DNA from: Haematococcus lacustris
Taxonomy: Eukaryota; Chlorophyta; Chlorophyceae; Chlamydomonadales; Haematococcaceae
Length of the DNA: 64,000 bases
Assembly (NCBI GenBank): GCA_030144725.1
Contig: JASKMD010000004.1
Location: forward strand, 5,243,853-5,307,852
Direction of reading: 5' to 3'
The notes under the pieces: model-generated
Told to the model about the DNA's origin: nothing
Seen by the model: only the letters and a program-made list of their open reading frames with translations
The model's database searches: none
Shown: in pieces, positions 46,500 through 64,000 of the stretch
Layout of the letters: every line of letters starts with the position of its first letter
How positions within the stretch are numbered: position 1 is the first letter of the stretch
Translations under genes and position numbers: made by a program

Positions 46500-47290
46500 A
46501 GACCCCAACATGGGGTTGGTAATCTTCATGCAAGTACTCGCACCAGAGTGCACCGATTCCGGTAGCGTTTGTTGCATTGGCACCTGCGAATTACTCCGCA
46601 TCTACTGGCAAGCGGCGCGTTAATCCTTGCATCAGAGTCCATGCCGGCGCAAGCGAGCGCGAACACACCTCAGCTGCTCACTATCAATTGTTCTAGTTGT
46701 GAGTAATGGCACCAATGAGGGAACTCCGCCTGGCATCCAGCCGGAAGTACAATCAATGTTCAGCCCGCCAGGCTTGCTCCGCGAGCCTTTTGTTGGTGCA
46801 GGCGGTGTTGGAGGGCCATCGTGGGGCTAGTAATGACTCGACATTGCAGCAAGGTGCGAATGGATGGAGGTTTCTGTAGCCAGCCACACAGAAAAAGGGA
46901 CCCCCTTGCACAAATCGGTATGTTGTGAGCTGACCACTCTGAGTTATTAAAATTTCGAGTCATTACTTTGTTCGTAACTCTACGACACAGCTGCTGGAAT
47001 AGAAAGCACCCGACCCGACTCTGCCTTGCAGAATTGACTAGCCTACTCCGACCGCACCCCCTTGCAGCCCCACCACCTCCCAGCCCCCGCAGAAGCCTCC
47101 CACCCCCTCCCACCCCCTCACTGCCCCCTCATACCCCGCCAACCCTTCCCACCCCCTCCCACCCCTTCCCACCCCTTCCCAGCCCCTCCCACCCCCGCCA
47201 CCCCCTCCCCCCCCCTCCCCCCCCTGCCCACCCCTTCCCACCCCCTCCCAGCCCCTCTCAATGTCGCCCCCGCCATCACAGAGCAGTGTG
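46500..47290 (-). repeat. Interspersed repeat R2, copy 2 (inverted) with C-rich tract
   Basis: Bases 46500-46825 are the reverse complement of 19070-19390. The match resumes after an inserted 139-bp element plus some unmatched sequence, with CACCCCCTTGCAGCCCCACC at 47053 matching the complement of 19010-19030. It then runs into the C-rich tract 47060-47260, the counterpart of the G-rich tract at 18541-19035. Confidence 0.85.
46829..46967. mobile_element. 139-bp MITE-like element inside R2 copy 2
   Basis: Perfect 13-bp terminal inverted repeats, AGTAATGACTCGA at 46829-46841 and TCGAGTCATTACT at 46955-46967, bound a short non-coding interior. The other R2 copy (19.0 kb) lacks this sequence, which supports insertion. 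The flanks give no clear long target duplication; a CTAG or TA-type site is possible. Confidence 0.75.
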
Positions 47291-47298
47291 TGCATCAC

Positions 47299-48464
47299 AG
47301 GGCGGGGCGGGGCGGGGCGGGGCGGGGCGGGGCGGGGCGGGGCGGGGCGGGGCGGGGCGGGGCGGGGCGGGGCGGGGCGGGGCGGGGCGGGGCGGGGCGG
47401 GGCGGGGCGGGGCGGGGCGGGGCGGGGCGGGGCGGGGCGGGGCGGGGCGGGGCGGGGCGGGGCGGGGCGGGGCGGGGCGGGGCGGGGCGGGGCGGGGCGG
47501 GGCGGGGCGGGGCGGGGCGGGGCGGGGCGGGGCGGGGCGGGGCGGGGCGGGGCGGGGCGGGGCGGGGCGGGGCGGGGCGGGGCGGGGCGGGGCGGGGCGG
47601 GGCGGGGCGGGGCGGGGCGGGGCGGGGCGGGGCGGGGCGGGGCGGGGCGGGGCGGGGCGGGGCGGGGCGGGGCGGGGCGGGGCGGGGCGGGGCGGGGCGG
47701 GGCGGGGCGGGGCGGGGCGGGGCGGGGCGGGGCGGGGCGGGGCGGGGCGGGGCGGGGCGGGGCGGGGCGGGGCGGGGCGGGGCGGGGCGGGGCGGGGCGG
47801 GGCGGGGCGGGGCGGGGCGGGGCGGGGCGGGGCGGGGCGGGGCGGGGCGGGGCGGGGCGGGGCGGGGCGGGGCGGGGCGGGGCGGGGCGGGGCGGGGCGG
47901 GGCGGGGCGGGGCGGGGCGGGGCGGGGCGGGGCGGGGCGGGGCGGGGCGGGGCGGGGCGGGGCGGGGCGGGGCGGGGCGGGGCGGGGCGGGGCGGGGCGG
48001 GGCGGGGCGGGGCGGGGCGGGGCGGGGCGGGGCGGGGCGGGGCGGGGCGGGGCGGGGCGGGGCGGGGCGGGGCGGGGCGGGGCGGGGCGGGGCGGGGCGG
48101 GGCGGGGCGGGGCGGGGCGGGGCGGGGCGGGGCGGGGCGGGGCGGGGCGGGGCGGGGCGGGGCGGGGCGGGGCGGGGCGGGGCGGGGCGGGGCGGGGCGG
48201 GGCGGGGCGGGGCGGGGCGGGGCGGGGCGGGGCGGGGCGGGGCGGGGCGGGGCGGGGCGGGGCGGGGCGGGGCGGGGCGGGGCGGGGCGGGGCGGGGCGG
48301 GGCGGGGCGGGGCGGGGCGGGGCGGGGCGGGGCGGGGCGGGGCGGGGCGGGGCGGGGCGGGGCGGGGCGGGGCGGGGCGGGGCGGGGCGGGGCGGGGCGG
48401 GGCGGGGCGGGGCGGGGCGGGGCGGGGCGGGGCGGGGCGGGGCGGGGCGGGGCGGGGCGGGGCG
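47299..48464. repeat. 1.17-kb (GGGGC)n pentanucleotide array
   Basis: About 233 uninterrupted GGCGG units on plus. The unit GGGGC can form quadruplexes on the G strand and R-loops when transcribed. It lies between R2 copy 2 with its C-rich tract and R1 copy 3, where the related element at 17.6-19.4 kb carries only the degenerate G-rich tract and the coiled-coil cassette. Gly-Arg-Ala or Pro-Arg-Ala frames through it are artefacts. Confidence 0.98.
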
Positions 48465-48639
48465 GGGGCGGGAAGGACGGGAAGGTGGTGGTAGGCACAT
48501 GGTGCAGGCCAGGGTTCAGCAAGAGCAATGCGATGAGCAATGTAATGAGCAATGTTGATCATGCATTGTGCATGCAGCCTTGTCCGAGCATGGGTGGAGG
48601 GGCGTCGTTACATCGGTTTGGCGTGCCATGTGAATTGTT

Positions 48640-48945
48640 TTGACTGCGGCGACTGTCCCTGACTGTTTGCAGATGCTACTGGGCCACGTCGGTCGCGGCG
48701 GTCGGTCGCGGCGAGGCCCGCATGAGCAAAACTGACATGAATTTGAATGTCAAGATTCGAGCCGCCATAGCACTCAGCACAGTGCACAGTATTTAATGAT
48801 ACATGTTTCACCGCATAGCTGACGGAGTCCTCTATCCAGTGATGTGCGAAACATGAATAGAAACCACGTGGCTGAGACGCGGCGTCGTTTTGATTACCAG
48901 GGGTCGGTTTCCTATCATTTCCTGTCATTTTTTGTTAGTTGGGGT
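48640..48945 (-). repeat. Interspersed repeat R1, copy 3 (inverted)
   Basis: Reverse complement of the R1 copies at 17640-18210. Landmarks are GCGGCGACTGTCCCTGACTG, GGCCACGTCGGTCGCGGC, ATTTGAATGTCAAGATTCGA, CCACGTGGCTGAGACGCGGC and the terminal CCAGGGGTCGGTTT. It is closest to the first copy over the far half and to the second over the near half. Confidence 0.85.
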
Positions 48946-50066
48946 CGCCTGATTCACAGCCACCCCACAACCTCCATTGCCACATGCTGCGACCCTTAGG
49001 TCACAACTTGTTCTTACGTACTGACAATCAAACCCTCCCCTTGTAGCTGGCAGACCAGCCGCTGCAGCCCGTGGGGCGAGGTGCTCACTAGGGTCAGGTC
49101 ATGAAGTGGGTGACAGGTGTGCCTTGCACTCTCACAGCATCAACAGGACCCAGGAACTCCTTACTAATGTCGTGAACATAGAGAGCTACACTACCGAGCT
49201 ACACTACCTTAACAGTTGGAAGGGTCTGACTGACAAGGCCATGCGCAAATGGCAGTTTGTAGACATGCATTGCACACCCTTACGAATGCTCACTCACATG
49301 TTTTTTCATAACCTGAAGCAGGTGCCTGGCCCGAAGGCCGCAAGGCCTGACAGTTCTGCCGGCTTCACCAGACCCCACTGAAGCTCACCGCCAAGTCCAA
49401 CGGGAGCACTGCCATTGCACAACATTTCGATATCGCAACCTAAACATGACCCCTATATCGCAACCTATACACGACCCCTATATCGTAACCTTTATGACCC
49501 TGTACAGCTGATGGCTGTGAAGACGACCCAGTGCTTGCTTCACAATGCAGCTGGGTCACTGTGCCACAGTAGCCACCATGGCTGTGATAACAGTAGGGGT
49601 TTGATCCTGGGGCATTGGGCACCAGCTCCTTGCTCAGCCGCTGCCTTGCCCAGGTGCCAGGCTGGAATAGTGCTTTGAGACCAGGCCATCTGCTCAGCTA
49701 CAGGCAGCACCGCCTGCTCTCACCAGTGAGCTGCAGGTTCAGCGCTGCGTTGGCGTCCCGGTCCAGCCACCTGCCTGGCTGTGGTGCTGGTTCGGCATTG
49801 CTGGCGGCTGTGGCAGGATGCCTGGACAGGGCGGTGGAGCAGCCTTGGCCAAGGGGGGACCCTGTGGTGCCTCAGCTGCCTGCTCAGCCTTGCTGTGTGG
49901 CTGCCTTGTGGTGTGCTTGCTGGGATTGGCTGGCGCGCGGGGCCTGTGTGGCGGCAGCGGCAGGGTGCGTGGGCTCACTGCAAGGCGCCACGTCAAGCCC
50001 TGCACCTCCCTTGCTGGCAACCTGGCTTGCTCAAAGCTGGGCGCAGCAGTGGGTGGTCCACTCCCT
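48946..50066. other. No gene recognised; small tandem repeat
   Basis: A ~24-base unit (CCCTATATCGCAACCTATAC) is repeated about three times at 49441-49494. A weak 70-base similarity to 20492-20560 lies at 48957-49030. The plus-strand frame at 49106-49381 (ESYTTELHYLNSWKGLTDKA) has a protein-like composition but no known family, and could be a mobile-element fragment. Confidence 0.35.
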
Positions 50067-50668
50067 ACACCAGGAGTACATGAGTTAAACGACTAGTCTA
50101 GGCGTTAAACTGCCTAAACCGCTCGGTGAACGACGACGTATTTAAGCTAGTTTAATTCTGAGTTAACCTCCTGGTTTAGGATTAAACCAGGAGTTAAACT
50201 GAATCAGGCCGGGGTTTACCGAGGGGCTCGCCAAACCGAGGGGCTCGCCGTACTCCTGCTAAACTCGTTTTAGGCTCGGTGAACGACGACACATTTAAGC
50301 TAGTTCAATTCTGAGTTAACCTCCGGGTTTAGGATCTAATCCAGGAGTTAAACTGAATCAGGCCATGGCAGCAGGTTCAACCAGCAGCTAAAGGTAAACT
50401 AGCATCGTCATCTCCTAGCGTGGGGTGGGGTGGGGTGGGGTGGGGTGGGGTGGGGTGGGGTGGGGTGGGGCTGGACACAACGAGGCACTCACCCGCACCA
50501 CAAAGCAAATCAGCATGGCCAGCTGGATTAGCTGGAAGAAGGACATTCTGGTTAGGAGCCCTAACATAGGATGCTCCCACACTAGTTTAACTGGGTTCAT
50601 TCAACTCGGCGAGGTTAAGTGTGATAACTGACTAGTTTAGTCGTTTAACTCATGTACCCCTGGTGTAG
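50067..50668. mobile_element. ~600-bp element with ~35-bp terminal inverted repeats
   Basis: The left end CTACACCAGGAGTACATGAG followed by TTAAACGACTAGTC is matched in reverse complement at 50627-50668 (GACTAGTTTAGTCGTTTAAC, then TCATGTACCCCTGGTGTAG), with one substitution and a small insertion. Inside are two direct repeats of about 120 bases (from GGTGAACGACGAC through AACTGAATCAGGCC, near 50125-50210 and 50277-50365). A (GGGGT)n array of about ten units lies at 50419-50469. No transposase is present, so this is a non-autonomous DNA element. Confidence 0.8.
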
Positions 50669-51272
50669 GTACTGCCCTTGCTGGGGGCAACCCAGGGCTC
50701 TGTCCAGGGCTGGCCTTGTCAGCAGCAGCTCCAGGCTGTAGCGGCAGTCCCTACCTTGATATCTTGAGCCCTGACCTGCTTGTAGGTGATCAGGGCCGGG
50801 CTTGCCTAGTTTAGGGCTGGGCGAGCTAGCAGTCAGGGTTCAGGGCTGGGCTTGACGTGGCTCGGCACTGGCCCCTTGTGCGTTGCCAGTCAAAGCCAGA
50901 CGGCCTGTCCCGTGCGCCAGTTTATGCACCACCCAGTCATGCACGGGGCCAAATGCGCTGCTGTACGCCGCCACGTTCTTGCACCTGGTGCGGCAGCAGG
51001 GCAGCAAGGCCGTGGGATGCCGGTGCCAGTGGGATGCCAGTGCGCACTGCTGCTCGCAGCAAATCAGTGCAGCGCTGGGGTAGGCCCAGGGCAGGGAGGC
51101 AGTCGTGCAGGCAGCAGGTGGCCAGATGTTAGTGAGCGTAGGCAGGCACATGCACACGGCAGCAGGCAACCCTTTGGCAGCATGGGCTGGAGGCAGGGAG
51201 GGTAAGGCAGTTATGCAGGCAGCCAGCAGTCTGAGAGCAAGGGAAACAGGCAACAGGCCACAGTACATGAGG

Positions 51273-51311
<39 letters not shown>

Positions 51312-51368
51312 GGCGTCAGCTGCAGGGGCAGGGGCAGCAGCAGCAGGGGCGTAAGCTGCAGGGGCAGG
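50669..51368. other. Intergenic; possible single exon on minus strand
   Basis: On the minus strand near 50890-50980 the frame reads NVAAYSSAFGPVHDWVVHKL, which resembles the AY-x-H-x-W signature of glycolipid-transfer-protein domains, but no neighbouring exons were found. A CAG/GCAGCA tract at 51280-51310 and a 40-base duplicated GGGGCAGCAGCAGGGGCGT unit precede the hairpin. Confidence 0.25.
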
Positions 51369-51504
51369 GCTGCCATTGCCTTTGTATTTGACAGTTAGTG
51401 TGGCAGTTCACGCCACAGGACAAGCCTCCACACCCTCTAGCCTGGAGGCTTGTCCTGTGGCGTGGACTGCCACACTAACTGTTGAATACAAAGGCAATGG
51501 CAGC
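51369..51504. repeat. Near-perfect 62-bp inverted repeat; candidate small-RNA hairpin
   Basis: The left arm (51369-51430) and right arm (51443-51504) are reverse complements at about 59 of 62 positions, separated by a 12-base loop (CACCCTCTAGCC). Arm landmarks are GCTGCCATTGCCTTTGTATT and CCACAGGACAAGCCTCCA. Mismatches fall near GTATTTGACAG and CAGTTCACG. A transcript from either strand would fold into a 62-bp stem, the size and quality typical of Chlamydomonas miRNA or siRNA precursors. Expression and processing cannot be judged from sequence. Confidence 0.9.
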
Positions 51505-51896
51505 AGCGGCGGGGCGGCAGCGGCCGCATCAGCAGCAGCACAATCGTGCACAGTATGGAGGCTGCTGCAGCGGCAGCGCTGCAGCGGCCACGGCTGCAGC
51601 GGCACAACCGTGTGTGAGGTGGGGGCCCAGGCGGCCTGCTGTCCCCTGCTGCTTTCACTCACGCTCCACCTGGCCTGCTCTCTGCTCCCATCATGATGCC
51701 CTCCTGTGCTACCCAGGCCCTCCAACCAGCCCTGCCCCTAGCCCCCAGCCCCGCCCCTTACACATTCTCCTCTCCACCCCTGACCTTGGCCGTCCCCTTC
51801 TGCTATGCTGGTCCTGGCCTGTGCTGGTCCCTGCCGAGGCCCTCCTCTGCTCCTCCCTGCACTGTCCTCCCTGACTCGCTGATGGACCACACTTCA
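51505..51896. other. No gene recognised
   Basis: A GCAGCGGC-rich patch (51500-51600) and C-rich sequence. It may include a missing last exon of the SLOG-like gene that lies upstream on the minus strand, but none could be placed. Confidence 0.3.
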
Positions 51897-51994
51897 GCCA
51901 TGCCATGCCATGCCATGCCATGCCATGCAATGCAATGCAATGCCATGCCATGCAATGCCATGCCATGCCATGCCATGCCATGCCATGCCATGCA
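51897..51994. repeat. (CCATG)n pentanucleotide array
   Basis: About twenty units of CATGC with CAATG variants. Met-Ala-Trp-His-Gly frames on the minus strand are by-products. Confidence 0.97.
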
Positions 51995-52158
51995 ATGATG
52001 GCTCTGCCCTGCTGCCTGGCCTCCTTTCACCGACACCAGCCTTCCCCCCACCCCCCTGCACCCTGCCACCTGTCGTGCCGCAAGGAGCTGCAGCTGGTAC
52101 AACCCTGCCACGCGTTCCTGTTGCCCTGCCCACCCACCCGCCTGACTGACTGACCTAC

Positions 52159-55253
<3,095 letters not shown>

Positions 55254-57430
55254 CTGCCAGCAGCACCCCGCCCATGCAGGCATCAGGTGCTAAGGTGTGC
55301 CCGTGTTATTCTATGCAGAAGTGGAACACGAGGAGTTCCGCATGTGGAAGGCTGCTATACTGATGGAAAGGTGGTGGGCGGAAAGCTGGACAGCAGTGCA
55401 CTAGACGCCAGTGAGCGGCAGAGGTAGGCAGAGGCAGAGGCACAGGTGGCTGGGGGTAGCAGTGCTGATCAAGAGCAGTGGTGATGGCCATAGATCTGGT
55501 ATGGCGGTGTTCATGACGAGTGCATCTGGTAGGGTGCGGGCGGGAGCTGATGCGCGGGGTGCGGGGGGCTGCCTTTGCCACTGCCGGTGCCGCTACCCAC
55601 TTGTGCTTTCTCACTGAACCCTACGAACACGTAGACCTGCAGCCGCACAGGCAAGCAAGCCAGCAGGCCAGGAGGTACAGCTGGAATCAGGGGTCACGTT
55701 GGTAGCGGCAACTGGCAGAGGCTGGAGAAGATGACACAACACAGACCAGCAGGGGTGGGCTCTTAGGCGTGCATAGGCGTAGGCAGCAGGCAGGGGTCCC
55801 CCAGCAGGGCCCCAGCAAGCCTGAGCCAGCAGCAGCCAGGCAGCAGCCAGGCGGTGACATTCATGGCTGCTGAGGACGGCTGCTGCTGCTGCTGCTGAGG
55901 GCGACAGGGGCAGCAAGCTTGGACGCTGTGTGTGAGGCCTTTGCCCTGTGGGCTAATCTGGGCCGACAGGTGTGGGGTAGCTGCCATGGGGTGGCTGCCC
56001 ATGCATGCCTGGAGGGTCCCCTGCTGCTGCCCTAGCTCCCGCATCTGTCTGGGTCATGGCCACCCAGGTGCTGCTCCACCCAGGTGCATGGCCACCCAGG
56101 TGCAGCCTAGCAGCCAGCAGCCTAGCAGCCAGCAGACAATTGGGCCTGGTGGAGGCCGGGTTGGGGAGGGCAGGGCGGGGTGAGGGAGGGCGCAGCAAGA
56201 CTGGGAAGTGGTGGTCAGGCTGGATGGAGTTGGACAAGGGTGCCTCCAGCAAGGCAGCTGAAGATCTGGTGGCTGCGTCCATTCCACTACCAGCAGTATA
56301 GCGGGCAGCTGCAGGCCTGATGTACAAGTATAGTCAACCTGGCTGAAGTGGCCAGGGCATGCTTGCCAGCAGGGCCAGCCACAGTGAGCGGCAGTGGGAG
56401 TGTAGAGAGCATAAACACAGGAAGCCTCGAGGAAAGGATCTGACACAGCCCTCCATGGTCCCTCCTACAGGAATTCAAGGCTGAGCTGGCAGAGCAGATA
56501 CCAAAGCGCCCCAGCCTTGCAGCCAAATGACCCCAAGCAGTGAAGCTGGCCAGGCAGACTAGAGGTTGAGTGTTCCAGCCTTGGAGCCATCTCCTGCAGC
56601 AACCCAGCCCACACCACACACCCCTCCAGCCAAGGCTGGTCCAAGGGCGAGACACAGTGTGAGAGCAACGTCATGTTGTGATGGAGCCCACCTTATGCTC
56701 CCTGATGGGGCTGGTGGCTTAGCCAGAACACAAACCCAACGCTCAATATGCAGCACAAGCAGCACTCACTGGAGCTGTACATCATACTGCTCTTATGGGG
56801 GCAAGCAATACTAACACGGCAATGCTAGGGTAGGTAACTTTGTGCATGCCACTAAGCAGCTGCAGCAGCATCACGAAGTTGAGGATCAGGGCACTTCAAG
56901 TGAGAGATAGCCAGCTACATGTGTTAGCAATAGTAACATGCGCTGAGGTGAGAGTCGGGGAAGGGATACGTGGGAACAGCCATCGGCGCACCTCTTCGTA
57001 GGACCTAACGTACGCGTATAGCTCGTCATCTGACGATAACGATTGTACGGTCATGGTCACGGCTTTAGTACAACTATGAGTTACAACTGTTGAACCTCAC
57101 AGCCCTCATGCTACACCAAAACAAAACATGAGTCGTAACCAAACACAGGTTGCGACTCGCACACATTCCCTTTGTGAGGGGTTTGATCATTTGTTTTGTT
57201 GTCTTGCTTGCTGACGGTACGTATTCGCTCTTGATAATCATCGTGGTGTTAGCATGGTGCCCATGTGTTTGCCAATCACACTCGCAGAACACTCGCCGTC
57301 AGCTGTACACCAGTCTCAAATCGGGTATCTACAATCAGAACGGTTCGTCTCAGATCGGGTATCTACAATGCCTAAACAACAAGACAAGCAGATGGATATC
57401 ACTGTTCGCTCACGTCATACTGATCTCTCA
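55254..57430. other. No resolved gene between SLOG-like and NO66 genes
   Basis: May include 5' exons of the SLOG-like gene and the 3' untranslated region of the NO66-like gene. Repeated CACCCAGGTG units lie at 56067-56110 and a doubled CGGGTATCTACAAT at 57321-57370. No frame resembles a known family. Confidence 0.35.
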
Positions 57431-57435
57431 TTACA
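57431..57435 (-). terminator. Candidate polyadenylation signal of the NO66-like gene
   Basis: TTACA on plus is TGTAA on the minus strand, the standard polyadenylation signal of volvocalean algae. It lies 62 bases after the NO66-like stop codon. Assigned from motif and position only. Confidence 0.5.
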
Positions 57436-57496
57436 CATCAGCAAAAGAAGGTTGGGCGCGTCGCAAGCCCTCACGCGTCCTACGTTGGCCGGGCCG

Positions 57497-64000
<6,504 letters not shown>

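Noticed and set aside
46968..48643. Several 400-500 residue frames of Gly-Arg-Ala-Gly or Pro-Arg-Ala-Pro repeats
   Set aside because: Pure translation of (GGGGC)n, open in all frames of both strands.

Overview
The window is nuclear DNA of a green alga. Genes are split into many short GT-AG exons, codons are GC-rich, low-complexity Ala/Gly/Ser/Gln stretches are common, and one gene encodes a chloroplast NADP-malate dehydrogenase of the green-algal type. With the PAS-linked class III cyclase and the heavy load of simple-sequence arrays, this points to Chlorophyceae/Volvocales, perhaps a Haematococcus-like genome. The exact genus is inference only.

Layout. (1) 1-10,060: two related minus-strand genes (A, 1761-5814; B, 8800-10060) for disordered proteins with a shared coiled-coil end and an identical intron phase. 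Between them lie a 179-bp terminal-inverted-repeat element, a degraded ORF and a ~450-bp foldback element. (2) 10-17 kb: mostly tandem arrays (60-bp, 5-bp and 13-bp units) with no supported gene. (3) 17.6-19.4 kb: a composite interspersed repeat, whose inverted relative lies at 46.5-48.9 kb. (4) 21.7-23.4 kb: exons of an unrecognised gene. (5) 24.6-35.5 kb, minus: a PAS-containing class III nucleotide cyclase, with the catalytic domain resolved across 13 consecutive exons. (6) 37.6-40.5 kb, plus: a TMEM53/DUF829-type alpha/beta hydrolase-like protein. (7) 41.6-45.4 kb, plus: complete 12-exon NADP-malate dehydrogenase. (8) 46-51.5 kb: repeats, a 1.17-kb GGGGC array, a 600-bp terminal-inverted-repeat element and a near-perfect 62-bp hairpin. 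(9) 52.2-55.3 kb, minus: exons of a probable SLOG/LSDAT-type nucleotide-binding protein. (10) 57.5-64 kb, minus: a JmjC ribosomal oxygenase (NO66/RIOX type), partial at its 5' end.

The genes do not form a pathway; this is ordinary eukaryotic gene order. The strongest window-wide pattern is that several large tandem arrays sit inside introns, and nearly all are C- or pyrimidine-rich on the transcribed (sense) strand. One intron is almost nothing but a hexamer array. Exon boundaries were worked out by hand from splice sites and reading phase. They agree in phase throughout NADP-MDH, the cyclase domain and the NO66 gene. Weaker joins are marked.
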